A stretch of 64,000 nucleotides of DNA from Actinomyces marmotae (GTDB taxonomy: Bacteria > Actinomycetota > Actinomycetes > Actinomycetales > Actinomycetaceae). Below the pieces are notes generated by a model. It saw only the letters and a program-made list of their open reading frames with translations. It did not search any database and was not told where the DNA came from. Location of the stretch: NCBI RefSeq assembly GCF_013177295.1, contig NZ_CP053642.1, positions 682,001 through 746,000 of the forward strand. The letters are read 5' to 3'. Shown here piece by piece: positions 40,948-50,909 of this stretch (positions are counted from its first letter, which is position 1; every line of letters starts with the position of its first letter). Position numbers and translations under genes: made by a program.

Positions 40948-43900
40948 ATGCGGATCCAGGAGGCCACCCCGAGCGCCAGCGGTGCCGGATTCGCGGCCAG
41001 CGCCGCGAATCCGGCGATCACTGCGTCGCCGCGCCTCCTGCCTGCCCCCGCCCTCGAGCCCCTGCCGGAGCCGGACGCGTCCGCGCGCGCCGTCCTCGCG
41101 GCCGTCTCCAGCGGGGACAACATCGTCGTGCTCGGCGCCCCCGGCACCGGCAAGACGAGCCTCGCCCTGCGGATGCTCGTCGGCGCCGTCGAGCGGGGGA
41201 CCGACGCCGTCCTCCTGGCCCCCACACGCGCCCGTGCGGACCGCCTGCGCCAACGCGCCGCGTCCCTCCTCAGCGCCCACGGCGGGGGAGTGGTCCGCGT
41301 CCGCACGCCCGCATCCCTCGCCCTGGCGATCCTCACCGCCTCCCTCACCCAGCGCCCGGACCCGCTGCCCGCCCCGGTCCTGCTGGCCGGAGCGGAGGAG
41401 GACGCCGCGCTCGCCTCCCTCATCCGCCCCGAGCAGTGGCCCGGCCTGCCGCCCGAGGCCGTCGGCTCGCGCGCCTTCCGCGCCGAGTTGCGCAACCTGC
41501 TCGCCCGCGCCGGGGAGCTCGGCGTCACCGCCGACGACCTCGCCGGGCTGGGCTGCGCCCTCGACGTCCCCCTGTGGGGGCCGGCCTCAGCGCTCCTGCG
41601 CACCTGGGACGCCCAGGGCCGGCCCAGCGCGGAGCGCCGCGCGGATACCCGCCGCATGGACACCGCCCGCCTCCAGGACCGCGCCGCCGAAGCCCTGGCC
41701 TCCTGGGACGCCGACGGCGTCGCCGTCCCCCAGCCCGTGCCCGGCCTGGTCATCGTGGATGACTACCAGGACTGCACCGCCGCCACCGCCCGGTTCCTGG
41801 CCGCGCTCGCCCGCTCCGATGAGCGCGGGCACCGAGCCCAGGTGGTGGTCCTGGGGGACCCGGACGTCGCCGTCGAGACCTTCCGCGGCGGCTCTCCCAG
41901 CCTGCTGTCGGCCGCCGAGGACCGCTCCGGGCTCGCGGCGCGCCGCCTGCGCCTGAGCACCCTGCACCGCGGCACGCCCGCGCTCGCGGCCCTGTGGGCG
42001 GATCAGGCCGGGCGGCTGCCCGTCACGGGATCGGCCGCTCACCGCCACCCGGGCCTCAGCCCGGAGCGGGGAGGCGGCGCGGCCACGGCCGAGCCGGTGC
42101 CGGGCGGGGCGCCGCTGGCCGGGCCGGGGGGCGCCGGCGCCCCCTCGGGGATCGAGCCGATCGTCGCCTCCTCCGCCGCGCAGGAGGCCGCCCATGTGGC
42201 GCGCGTCCTTCGCGCCGAGCACATCCACCACGCCACGCCCTGGCGGGAGATGGCCGTCATCGTGCGCTCGGCCGGGCGGGCCCAGGCGGTCGCCCGCGAG
42301 CTCGGGCGGCGCGGCGTGCCCCTGGCGGCCTCCGCTCCCGCCGTCCTGCTGCGCGCCGAGCCCGCCGCGGCCGCCCTCCTGCGGGTGTCCCGCGCCGCGC
42401 TCGACGGTCGTCTTGGGGCAGTGGGCGAGCCGCCGGAGCGCGCCGCCGCGATCGACCTGCTCACCAGCCCGCTCGTGGGCCTCAGCCTCCTGGACCTGCG
42501 GCGTCTGCGCCGCCGTCTGCGTGAGGACCGCCCCGCCCAGACGGTCCCGGACGAGCACCTGCTCGCCGCCCTGGCCTCCGCCGGCGCCGGGGGGGATCTC
42601 GCCGTGGCTCTCACCGAGGAGCCCCTGGCCGAGCAGGCCGCGCGCCTGGCCCGGGCCGCCCGGATCATCGAGGCCCTGCGCGGCGTCGTGGGGCTCCAGG
42701 GCCCGCGGCGGGATGAGGGGCCGGAGAGCGCGGAGGCGCCGCCGGATGATGAGCGCGTCGACGCCGAGGCGCTGCTCTGGGCGGCCTGGAGCGCCTCCGG
42801 CTGCGCCGAGCGCTGGCGCGGCCTCGCGCTGGCGGGCGATCACGGGGCGCCGCTCGCCCGCGCCGCCGAGCGCGACCTCGACGTGGTCACCGCGCTGTTC
42901 AAGCGGGCCGAGGTCTGGGCCGAGCGGCACCCCGGCGCCCATGCCGCCGTCTTCCTCACCGAGTTGGCCGCCGAGGTCCTCCCCTCGGACTCCGTGGCCC
43001 CCGCCGGGGTTCGTCCCGAGGGCGTCTCCGTCCTCACCCCCGCCGCGGCCGCCGGTCGCGAGTGGGCCGTCGTCGCCGTCATGGGGCTGGGCCGCGATTC
43101 CTGGCCCGATCTGCGTCTGCGCGACTCCATCACCCGCTCGGGCCTCCTCGTGGACGCCGTCACCGGCCGCCTGCCCGTCGGCGCCGACGGCGCCCCCACC
43201 GGCGCTCTCGACGTCACCGCCGCCCGCGCCCAGGTGCGCGCCGACGAGCGCCGCATGCTCCTGGCCGCCCTCACCCGCGCCACCCGCCGCCTCATCGCCA
43301 CCGCCGTCCAGGACGCTGACGACTCGCCCTCCTCCTTCCTCATCGAGGTCGCCACCGCCGCCGGCCGCCCCCTGACCGACGCCGGCGGCGATACGCTCAT
43401 CGCGCCGGACACCGGTGATCTCACCCTGCGCGGCCTCGTCGGCGAACTCCGCCACGCCCTCCTGGCCGCTCAATCGCCCCGGGCCACGGCGCTGGAGCGC
43501 CAGCGGGGCGCCAGCGCCGCCGCCCTGCTCGCGCGCCTGGCCGGGGCAGGCGTGGCCGGCGCCGATCCGGCCACCTGGGGCGGGCTGTCCGAGCCCACCT
43601 CCACCGAGCCCCTCGTGGCGGGCGGACAGCCGGTGCGCGTGAGCCCCTCCGACGTCGAGGGCCTCACCACCTGCGCGTTACGCTGGTTCCTCCAGCGCAA
43701 CGGCGCTGGCGGCGCGCCCACGGGCGCCCAGGCGCTCGGAACCCTCATACACTCCATCGCCGAGCGGGCGCAGCGCGAGGGCCTGCGCGGGACGGCCCTC
43801 ATGGAGGTCTTCGAGGAGCGCCTGCCCGAGCTCGGCCTCCCGCCTACCTGGATCGGCTCCCTCGAGGCCGAGCGCGCCCGCGAGATGATCCGCCGCCTCG

Positions 43901-44529
43901 ACGCGCGCCTCACCGCCGTGCCCGGTCAGGTTGAGGTCGAGCGCTCCATTGACGCCACCCTCGTCCTGCCGCTGCCTCCCGGCGCGGACGCCGGGCAGGG
44001 GCGGGGCGATGGCGGTGCCCCGCCGTCGGGCGGCACCGCCGGAGCCACGATCGAGGTGCGGCTGCGCGGCCGCATCGACCGCCTCGAGGCCATCGAGGGG
44101 CAGATCCCTCCCGCGGCCGGGCAGCCGGGCGCCCCACTGCCCGGTGGCACGGGCCAGCGTCTGCGCCTGATCGACCTCAAGACCGGCAAGAGCGCCGGCG
44201 AGGGGGATGCCTCCCGCCACCCGCAGTTGACCGCCTACCGCCTGGCCCTGGAGTCCCTGGGCTACCGGGTTGACGGCGGGGCGCTCGTCCTCCTGGGCGC
44301 TCAGCCGCGCAAGAAGGACGGCGGCGTGCGCCTCGCCCCGGACACCGCCGCCCTCGCCCCCATCCCCGATCCCGAGACCGGCGAGGACTGGGCCGCCACC
44401 CTCGTCGCCCGCGCCGCCCTGGCCGCCAGGGGACCGCGCCTGCGCGCCACCACGGGCGGCCACTGTGAGTTCTGCGCCGTCAAGGACGCCTGCCCCGCCG
44501 TCGACGAGGGGAGGAGGACGCTTCCATGA
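40948..44529 (+). CDS. adnA: AdnA-like subunit of the AdnAB helicase-nuclease
   Basis: The 1193-aa SF1 (UvrD-type) motor with a C-terminal RecB-family nuclease belongs to the actinobacterial double-strand-break resection machine. Walker A is GAPGTGKT (63-70); motif II reads VIVDDYQD (about 268-275) instead of DEFQD, so the motor may be weak. The nuclease domain has RGRIDRLEA and LRLIDLKTGKSA (1070s), and an Fe-S cluster is likely from C near 909 (TTCALRWF) plus C1173, C1176 and C1182 (CEFCAVKDAC). It overlaps adnB by ATGA. TGAGAT lies 6 nt before ATG 40948. Which subunit matches AdnA is assigned by order and cysteine motif. Confidence 0.87.
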   Translation: MRIQEATPSASGAGFAASAANPAITASPRLLPAPALEPLPEPDASARAVLAAVSSGDNIVVLGAPGTGKTSLALRMLVGAVERGTDAVLLAPTRARADRLRQRAASLLSAHGGGVVRVRTPASLALAILTASLTQRPDPLPAPVLLAGAEEDAALASLIRPEQWPGLPPEAVGSRAFRAELRNLLARAGELGVTADDLAGLGCALDVPLWGPASALLRTWDAQGRPSAERRADTRRMDTARLQDRAAEALASWDADGVAVPQPVPGLVIVDDYQDCTAATARFLAALARSDERGHRAQVVVLGDPDVAVETFRGGSPSLLSAAEDRSGLAARRLRLSTLHRGTPALAALWADQAGRLPVTGSAAHRHPGLSPERGGGAATAEPVPGGAPLAGPGGAGAPSGIEPIVASSAAQEAAHVARVLRAEHIHHATPWREMAVIVRSAGRAQAVARELGRRGVPLAASAPAVLLRAEPAAAALLRVSRAALDGRLGAVGEPPERAAAIDLLTSPLVGLSLLDLRRLRRRLREDRPAQTVPDEHLLAALASAGAGGDLAVALTEEPLAEQAARLARAARIIEALRGVVGLQGPRRDEGPESAEAPPDDERVDAEALLWAAWSASGCAERWRGLALAGDHGAPLARAAERDLDVVTALFKRAEVWAERHPGAHAAVFLTELAAEVLPSDSVAPAGVRPEGVSVLTPAAAAGREWAVVAVMGLGRDSWPDLRLRDSITRSGLLVDAVTGRLPVGADGAPTGALDVTAARAQVRADERRMLLAALTRATRRLIATAVQDADDSPSSFLIEVATAAGRPLTDAGGDTLIAPDTGDLTLRGLVGELRHALLAAQSPRATALERQRGASAAALLARLAGAGVAGADPATWGGLSEPTSTEPLVAGGQPVRVSPSDVEGLTTCALRWFLQRNGAGGAPTGAQALGTLIHSIAERAQREGLRGTALMEVFEERLPELGLPPTWIGSLEAERAREMIRRLDARLTAVPGQVEVERSIDATLVLPLPPGADAGQGRGDGGAPPSGGTAGATIEVRLRGRIDRLEAIEGQIPPAAGQPGAPLPGGTGQRLRLIDLKTGKSAGEGDASRHPQLTAYRLALESLGYRVDGGALVLLGAQPRKKDGGVRLAPDTAALAPIPDPETGEDWAATLVARAALAARGPRLRATTGGHCEFCAVKDACPAVDEGRRTLP

Positions 44530-47500
44530 GCGATCCCCGGGCCACTGGCCGAACCAACCAGCCCGACGCCAAGCCGGGCCTCAGCCCCCGGGAACTGGCC
44601 AAGGAGCTCGGCCTGCCCCCGCCCACGGACGAGCAGGCCCAGGTCATCTCCCACCCGCTGACCCCGCTGCTCGTCGTCGCCGGCGCGGGCAGCGGGAAGA
44701 CTGCCACCATGAGTCAGCGCGTCGTCCACCTCGTGGCCAACGGCGCCGTTCGGCCCGACCAGGTCCTGGGGCTCACTTTCACCCGCAAGGCCACTGCCGA
44801 GCTCGCCTCGCGCGTGTCCACTCGCCTCGGCCAGCTCGCTGAGGCGGGGCTCCTGCCGGGAGCGGGCCGGGCCGACGGCGGCGCCGAACTCGGTGAGCCG
44901 ACGATCTCCACCTACAACTCCTTCGCCGCCGCGCTCGTGCACGACCACGGCCTGGGCATCGGCGTCGATCCCGACGCCACGCTCATCACCGCGGCGCGCG
45001 CCTGGCAGATCGTCGACGACATGCTGGCCTCGCGCGTCACGCACCTGCCTCTCGAACCCACGCGCACCACCGTGCGCGCCGTCCTGCGCCTCGACGGCGC
45101 CTTGTCGGAGAACCTGCTCAGCGTCGAGGAGGCCGCCGAGGGCCTGGATGACCTCCAGCACCTCTTCGAGGGACTCGCCGGGGTCAGAGGCCTGGCCACC
45201 ATCTTCAAGCCCAGGGGTCAGACCATGACCACCCAGCGCGCCCTCCTCGAGCTCGCCGCTGAGTACCGCGAGCACAAGCGCCGCCACGGGCTCGTCGAGT
45301 TCGGGGATCAGATCGCCCTGGCGTGCCGGATCGCCGAGGAGGTCCCCGACGCCGCCCGCGCGCTCGGCGAGCAGTACCCCGCCGTCCTGCTCGACGAGTT
45401 CCAGGACACCTCGGTGGCCCAGGCCCTCCTGCTCTCCCGCCTCTTCGCCGGGGGAGGCGTCACCGCCGTCGGAGACCCCAACCAGGCGATCTACGGATGG
45501 CGCGGCGCCAGCGCCGGGGCCCTCGACTCCTTCCACGCCCGCTTCAACCCCGCGGGCACCGAGGCTCTAGCCCAGGGGGCGGACCCCGCGCTCGCCACGC
45601 CCGTGCTGCCCCTGTCCACCGCCTGGCGCAATGACCGGCGCATCCTCGACGCCGCCAACATCATCTCCGCCCCCCTGCGCGACCACAGCCCCCAGCCGGG
45701 GGACGCCGACGTGGCGCGCATCCCCGTCGCGCGCCTCGTCCCCCGCCCCGAGGCCGCGGGCCTGGCCGACGGCGCCGTCCACGTCGCCTTCCTGCCCGAT
45801 CCCCTCGCCGAGGCCGAGGAGGTGGCCGAGTTCATGGCGCGGCGCTGGGGGCCGCGCGCCGAGCTCGCCGTCCTGTCCCGCACGCGCTCCCAGCTCATCC
45901 CCATCGCCGACGCGCTCCAGGCGCGCGGCATCCCCCACGAGGTCGTCGGCATCGGCGGGATGCTTAGCGTCCCCGAGGTCGCCGACCTGCGCGCCCTCAT
46001 CACCGCGGCCGCAGACCCCGAGCGGGGGGACCGCCTCATGCGCCTGCTGAGCGCCGGGGACATCGGCGCCGCCGACCTGCGCGCCCTCCACGACCTGGCG
46101 CGCCGCCACACCCGCGGCCCGCAGCGGTCCGCGCGGCGCCAGGCCGGGAGCGCCGCGCCCGAGCCCCCGGCCGACGGCCAGGAGGAGGCCCCCGAGGCGC
46201 CGCTGCTCACCGAGGCCCTGGAGACCATCGCCCGACGGGCCGAGGAATCGGGCGACGGTCCCATCGAGGGCCTGTCCGAGGCCGGGCGCGCCCTCGCCCT
46301 GCGCCTGGCCCTCGCCCTGCGACGGGTCCGCGCCGCCCTCGCCCTACCACTGCCGGACATCATCGACATCGCCGAGCGGGCCCTCGACCTCGATATTGAG
46401 ATCGCCGCCATGGGCCCTAAGCGGGCCGGTAGGCGCGCCGTCGACGCCTTCAGGGCCGTGGCCGAGCAGTACGCCGCGGACACCGAGGCGCCGACCCTGG
46501 CCGGGTTCCTCAACTGGCTCCAGATCGCCCAGTCCGAGGAGAACGGGCTCGACGCCCCCGAGCCCGACCCCGAGCCCGGCGCCGTCCAACTCCTCACCAC
46601 GCACGCCGCCAAGGGCCTGGAATGGGACGCCGTCGCCGTCATCGGAATGACCGAGACCGCCTTCCCCTCCTACCGGGGCAAGGCCGAGGAGGACGGCGCC
46701 ATCAAGACGGGCTCGTGGACCTCCAGCACGGAGGAGTTCCCCCACCCCCTGCGCGCCGACGCCGGCGAGTTGCCGCCCTTCGAGCTGGGATCCCTGGAAC
46801 CCCCGCACGTGGACAAGGACGACGTCAAGGGCATGTGGGAGCAGTACGCGCTGGCCCTGGGCCGCCACGTCATCGCGGAGGAGAGGCGCCTGGCCTACGT
46901 GGCCGTGACCCGCGCCCGCCACGACCTCCTCCTGACCGGATCGCACTTCGTCAAGACGGGCAAGACCCCGCGGCGCATGTCCCGCTTCCTCGACGAGGTC
47001 CTGCGCGGCGGCGGAGGGGCCTCGCCCGCCACCCCCTGGGGCGCGGGCCTCACCGAGATCGACGACGAGGCCTCCAACCCCCTCCACGACGCCACCGCCT
47101 CAGCCTGGTGGCCAGTGGAGCGCCCCGCCGGGCCCGGAGGCCCCCGCGCGGAGAGGATCGCGGCCGCCCGAGCCGTCGACGCCGCCCGGCGCGCGTCCGC
47201 GCCGCGGGCCGGAGAAGATCCTGCGGCGCCCATGGACCCACTCGTGGCCCGATGGCAGGCCGAGGCCGAATTACTGCTGGCCGAGCGACGTCGGACCGAG
47301 CGCGCGCTCCCCGGGGTGCGCATGCCCTCCCACCTGGCGGCCACGAGCCTGGACCGCCTGCGCGCCGATCCCGCCGCCTTCGCCCTCGACCTGCGCCGCC
47401 CCCTGCCGCCCGAGCCGCGGGCCGTCGGGCGGCTCGGCACCGTCTTCCACGACGCCATCGCCCAGCGCCTTGCGGGTCGCGCGGCCCTCATCCCGCTCAC

Positions 47501-47963
47501 CGACGCGGGCGTCCCCGACGCCCTTCCCCCGGCCGATCGGAAGCGCGTCGAGCGCTGGCTCGCCACCGCCGAGTCCCTGCCCCTCCTCAAGGGCCACGCC
47601 CTGCGCGCCACCGAGGTGGAGCGGGAGCTCACGGTGGGCGGCACGACGCTGCGATGCCGGATCGACGCCGTCTTCGCCACCCCGGACGGCTCGTGGCTGA
47701 TCGTCGACTGGAAGACGGGGCGCCGCCGCGTCCCCGTGGACCAGTTGAGCGTCTACGTCCACGCCTGGGCCGCCAGTCAGGGGACGCCGGCGGAACGGGT
47801 GCGCGCCGCCTACGCCTATGTGGACGTAGGCGAGGTCGACGAACTCACGCCCGCGGATCTGCTGCCACTGGACGCCGTCGGGAGCCTCCTCGCCCCCGGC
47901 GCGGCCGCCCCGGGGGACCCCCACGCCCCGGCCACTGTGGAGGACCCGGGCGCCGGGCCATGA
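44526..47963 (+). CDS. adnB: AdnB-like subunit of the AdnAB helicase-nuclease
   Basis: The 1145-aa partner subunit has a canonical UvrD/PcrA motor: Q motif PPTDEQAQVI, Walker A AGAGSGKT (52-59), LTFTRKATAELASR, motif II LLDEFQDTS (about 288-296), VGDPNQAIYGWRGA, and LTTHAAKGLEWDAV. The C-terminal RecB-type nuclease has CRIDAVFATPDGSWLIVDWK (about 1045-1063) and then a TG turn and Gln motif. It probably provides the main ATPase and, with adnA, resects broken DNA ends. Start ATG 44526 overlaps the adnA stop. Confidence 0.9.
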   Translation: MSDPRATGRTNQPDAKPGLSPRELAKELGLPPPTDEQAQVISHPLTPLLVVAGAGSGKTATMSQRVVHLVANGAVRPDQVLGLTFTRKATAELASRVSTRLGQLAEAGLLPGAGRADGGAELGEPTISTYNSFAAALVHDHGLGIGVDPDATLITAARAWQIVDDMLASRVTHLPLEPTRTTVRAVLRLDGALSENLLSVEEAAEGLDDLQHLFEGLAGVRGLATIFKPRGQTMTTQRALLELAAEYREHKRRHGLVEFGDQIALACRIAEEVPDAARALGEQYPAVLLDEFQDTSVAQALLLSRLFAGGGVTAVGDPNQAIYGWRGASAGALDSFHARFNPAGTEALAQGADPALATPVLPLSTAWRNDRRILDAANIISAPLRDHSPQPGDADVARIPVARLVPRPEAAGLADGAVHVAFLPDPLAEAEEVAEFMARRWGPRAELAVLSRTRSQLIPIADALQARGIPHEVVGIGGMLSVPEVADLRALITAAADPERGDRLMRLLSAGDIGAADLRALHDLARRHTRGPQRSARRQAGSAAPEPPADGQEEAPEAPLLTEALETIARRAEESGDGPIEGLSEAGRALALRLALALRRVRAALALPLPDIIDIAERALDLDIEIAAMGPKRAGRRAVDAFRAVAEQYAADTEAPTLAGFLNWLQIAQSEENGLDAPEPDPEPGAVQLLTTHAAKGLEWDAVAVIGMTETAFPSYRGKAEEDGAIKTGSWTSSTEEFPHPLRADAGELPPFELGSLEPPHVDKDDVKGMWEQYALALGRHVIAEERRLAYVAVTRARHDLLLTGSHFVKTGKTPRRMSRFLDEVLRGGGGASPATPWGAGLTEIDDEASNPLHDATASAWWPVERPAGPGGPRAERIAAARAVDAARRASAPRAGEDPAAPMDPLVARWQAEAELLLAERRRTERALPGVRMPSHLAATSLDRLRADPAAFALDLRRPLPPEPRAVGRLGTVFHDAIAQRLAGRAALIPLTDAGVPDALPPADRKRVERWLATAESLPLLKGHALRATEVERELTVGGTTLRCRIDAVFATPDGSWLIVDWKTGRRRVPVDQLSVYVHAWAASQGTPAERVRAAYAYVDVGEVDELTPADLLPLDAVGSLLAPGAAAPGDPHAPATVEDPGAGP

Positions 47964-47995
47964 CCAGCGCGCGGTAAAGACCCGCCGCCTCGCCC

Positions 47996-49279
47996 CTACT
48001 CCCCGGGACTGGGCACGGCCCGCAGGGGCGCGGGGACCTCCGAGGTCACCGCCTCCATCTCATCGGCGGCCCGAACCGCCGAATCCGTTGGCACCGGGGC
48101 CAGGCGCGGCTCGTGGTGGGCGACGATCGGATCGTCGCCCACCTGCTCGGCCAGATCCTCCAGCATCGCCACCGCGTCCCGAGTGACCGACTCGTCTCCG
48201 GAGTGGACGCCATGCAACAGCCAGCGCGCCAGGCTCATCTCGCTCACCAGTTCCGCGCGGTCGCGCAGGTGACGGTCCACCCCCTCCGAGCGCGCCAGGT
48301 CGTAGGCCGACTCGATCGAGTCCAGGCAGTCCAGGGGCGCCGAGGAGTAGATCCACGCCAGGTCCTCCGCCGGGTCGCCCACATGCGCCTGGCCGAAGCC
48401 GCTCATCGCCACCACGGAGCCCCCGGCAGTTAGGACGTTCTCCGCGGCCATGTCCCCATGGACCACCACCGGCCGGAAGCGCCACAGCGCCGCGTCCTCC
48501 AGAGCCCGCTCCCAGCGCGAGAGCACCGAGGACGGCGCCTTGCCCGTGCCCGCGGCCTCATCGAGCAGCGCCAGCCACGAGTCCCGCACCTCATCGGCGT
48601 CGCGTACCGGCATGCCCGCCTCCGAGATGACGGTGGTGGGCAGCTCGTGCAGCTCGCCCAGCGCCTTGCCGAGCCCCGCCGACAGCCCCGGCCCCGGGCG
48701 CAGGGACATCAGATTGATCGGCCGGCCCGCCGTGTGGGAGCGGACCTGGACGCAGGCGCCGTCGCGCCTGAGGAAGCCGGCCGGCCGAGGCACGTCGAAG
48801 GACAGGCGCCCGCCGTCCACGATCCTGCCGATGCGCCGCAGCACCTCCGCCTCGGCCACCAGCTCCGCGCCGGTGATGTCATCGAGGGCCTCGTGGACCT
48901 CCCAGTGGCGCCCCCGGGTGTCGATGACGCCGACCACCCTCAGATGCGCGGAGTCCAACTGGGGCAGCGCCAGGCGGGCCGGGTCCAGGCCCCGCACCGC
49001 GATCGACGCCATGGCGGCGAGGGCCAACGCCGAGCGGCGCTCGACCGGCGTCCCCTCTGGCGCGCCCGCGCTGTCAGGGGCCTCGTCGCGCGCGGGGGAG
49101 GGGAGCGCCCCGTCTGCGGCCTGCTCGCCCTCGGGCAGCCCCTCGCCCTCGGGCCCGCCGCCGCTTGAGCCCGACGGCGCGCCGGGGGAAGCCCCCGCGC
49201 CTGTCTCAGCGCTGATCTCAGCGTCGCTCTCAGCGCTCGTCTCCATGGCCGGGTCCAGGGCGGGGTCCGTGGGCGTCAT
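47996..49279 (-). CDS. APH-fold phosphotransferase family protein with altered active site
   Basis: The 427-aa protein has about 100 N-terminal residues of Glu/Ala/Pro-rich sequence, then an aminoglycoside phosphotransferase fold. The catalytic loop VVVHGDMAAENVL is intact, but the metal-binding segment, normally starting with Asp (IDWxxxxxGDP), reads VVAMSGFGQAHVGDPAEDLA, without that Asp. Substrate prediction is therefore unsafe, and resistance should not be assumed. TACGGT lies 6 nt before ATG 49279, giving a leaderless start; upstream in-frame codons to 49678 are not coding. It converges on adnB. Confidence 0.82.
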   Translation of the reverse strand: MTPTDPALDPAMETSAESDAEISAETGAGASPGAPSGSSGGGPEGEGLPEGEQAADGALPSPARDEAPDSAGAPEGTPVERRSALALAAMASIAVRGLDPARLALPQLDSAHLRVVGVIDTRGRHWEVHEALDDITGAELVAEAEVLRRIGRIVDGGRLSFDVPRPAGFLRRDGACVQVRSHTAGRPINLMSLRPGPGLSAGLGKALGELHELPTTVISEAGMPVRDADEVRDSWLALLDEAAGTGKAPSSVLSRWERALEDAALWRFRPVVVHGDMAAENVLTAGGSVVAMSGFGQAHVGDPAEDLAWIYSSAPLDCLDSIESAYDLARSEGVDRHLRDRAELVSEMSLARWLLHGVHSGDESVTRDAVAMLEDLAEQVGDDPIVAHHEPRLAPVPTDSAVRAADEMEAVTSEVPAPLRAVPSPGE

Positions 49280-49403
49280 GACCCAACCGTAGGCGAGGCT
49301 CGGCGTCTCGCGCAGCCGCCGCGCCTGCCCTGCTCGCCTGGTGAGCGGCGCGGGTGGACGGTCAGTGGTGCTCCTACAAGCGCCGTCCCCGTCATCCAGG
49401 CGG

Positions 49404-49487
49404 TTATCCACAGGTTCGCCGATGGGGGTAGCGCGAGGCGCGGATCCTCGCTTAGTCTCAGCTCTCGTCCGATCGTCCCAGATCGGA
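49404..49487 (+). promoter_or_regulatory. Tad operon promoter region with DnaA box and leader hairpin
   Basis: TTATCCACA (49404-49412) is a perfect DnaA-box sequence. A -10 hexamer TAGTCT lies at 49453-49458, placing transcription start near 49465 and giving a leader of about 113 nt. The leader begins with an inverted repeat TCCGATC/GATCGGA (49468-49474 and 49481-49487). Confidence 0.45.
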
Positions 49488-49577
49488 GCTGCTATCCGGC
49501 CCCAGTGCCGGCCCCTGACCTCGACTGGTCCCCCGAGCCAGACGCTCCCGCCTCCTGCTCGACCACCGAGGAACCCC

Positions 49578-50909
49578 ATGGACGCCGCGACGCTGCTGCA
49601 CTCAGAGGTCCGCGAACTCGTGCGCCGTCGCGGCATCGACCCCCTCTCCGAGCCCGGATCCCTGGTCGCCCTCGTCAAGGAGGCCTCCGCCGATTACCTC
49701 GCCCGTGCCGACGCTGGACTCGTCCCGCCCCTGCTCGATCCCGAGGCGGCCACCGCGGGCATCATCGACGCCCTGGCCGGCATGGGCCCCCTCCAGCGCT
49801 ACCTCGACGACGACGAGGTCGAGGAGATCTGGGTCAACGGCGCGGACCGCGTCTTCGTGGCCCGCTCGGGCCGCCCCGAGCTGACCACCACCCTCCTGGC
49901 CGACGGCGACCTGCGCGTCCTCGTCGAGCGCATGCTGCGTGTCTCCGGGCGCCGCCTCGACATGGCCAGTCCCTTCGTCGACGCCCAGTTACCCGGCGGC
50001 GAGCGCCTCCACGTGGTCATCCCGCCCATCACCGGCGCCCACTGGGCGGTCAACATCCGCAAGCACATGGCCCGCGCCAGCCGCCTGGCCGACCTCGTCC
50101 GCCTCGGCTCCCTGCCGGCCAGGGCCGCCGCCTTCCTCGACGCCTCCGTGCAGGCGGGCCTCAACATCCTCGTCTCGGGGGCCACCCAGGCCGGCAAGAC
50201 CACCATGGTCCGCGCCCTGGCCGGGGCCATCCCCGCCGGCCAACGCATCATCACCTGCGAGGAGGTCTTCGAGCTCTCCCTGCGCAACCGCGACTGCGTG
50301 GCCATGCAGACCCGCCCAGCCAACCTCGAGGGCGCCGGTGAAATCACCCTGCGGCGCCTGGTCAAGGAGGCGCTGCGCATGCGACCCGACCGCCTCCTCA
50401 TCGGCGAGGTCCGGGAGGCCGAGGCCCTCGATCTGCTCATCGCGATGAACTCCGGCCTGCCGGCCATGTCCACCCTCCACGCCAACTCGGCCAGGGAGGC
50501 CGTCGTCAAGATCTGCACCCTGCCGCTGCTCGCCGGGGAGAACGTCTCCGCCGCCTTCGTCGTGCCCACGGTCGCCAGCGCGATCGACCTCGTCGTCCAC
50601 CTCGGGATCGACGCCGCCGGCCGCCGCACCGTGCGAGAGATCCGCGCCGTCACCGGCCGGGTCGAGAACGGCGTCATCGAGTTGGCCGACCTCTTCCACC
50701 GCGACCGGGCCGACCACCTCGTCCGCGGCACCGGCCTGCCGCCGGGCCGGGAGCGCTACGAGCGCGCCGGGCACGACCTCTCCTCCCTCCTGGCCGTTGG
50801 CCAGGCGCCGTTCCTCCCCGACGCCGCGCCGCCCACTTCGCGGCGCTCCGCCCGAGTCCCCGCCGCCGTCGCGGCCCACTTGGCCCCCGCCGGACGGGAG
50901 GGCCAGTGA
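49578..50909 (+). CDS. tadA: Tad/Flp pilus assembly ATPase TadA (CpaF)
   Basis: The 443-aa secretion ATPase powers Flp pilus assembly at the inner membrane. It shows the CpaF N-terminal helical domain, GGERLHVVIPPITGAHWAVN, Walker A GATQAGKTTMVRALAG (about 199-207), the Asp/His boxes ITCEEVFEL and MSTLHANSAREAV, and Walker B RPDRLLIGEVREAEALDLL. ATG 49578 follows CGAGGAACCCC; in-frame codons upstream to 49341 are rejected. It is the first gene of the Tad operon. Confidence 0.93.
   Translation: MDAATLLHSEVRELVRRRGIDPLSEPGSLVALVKEASADYLARADAGLVPPLLDPEAATAGIIDALAGMGPLQRYLDDDEVEEIWVNGADRVFVARSGRPELTTTLLADGDLRVLVERMLRVSGRRLDMASPFVDAQLPGGERLHVVIPPITGAHWAVNIRKHMARASRLADLVRLGSLPARAAAFLDASVQAGLNILVSGATQAGKTTMVRALAGAIPAGQRIITCEEVFELSLRNRDCVAMQTRPANLEGAGEITLRRLVKEALRMRPDRLLIGEVREAEALDLLIAMNSGLPAMSTLHANSAREAVVKICTLPLLAGENVSAAFVVPTVASAIDLVVHLGIDAAGRRTVREIRAVTGRVENGVIELADLFHRDRADHLVRGTGLPPGRERYERAGHDLSSLLAVGQAPFLPDAAPPTSRRSARVPAAVAAHLAPAGREGQ

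Noticed and set aside
41587..43473. Long minus-strand frame within adnA
   Set aside because: Gly/Ala/Arg-rich shadow of a high-GC gene; adnA motifs are all on the plus strand.
47996..49279. Antibiotic resistance gene
   Set aside because: The APH fold is recognisable but a key metal ligand is missing and the context is DNA repair; a resistance call is not supported.
49404..49412. Replication origin
   Set aside because: Only one DnaA box was seen, with no AT-rich unwinding element and no dnaA/dnaN genes.
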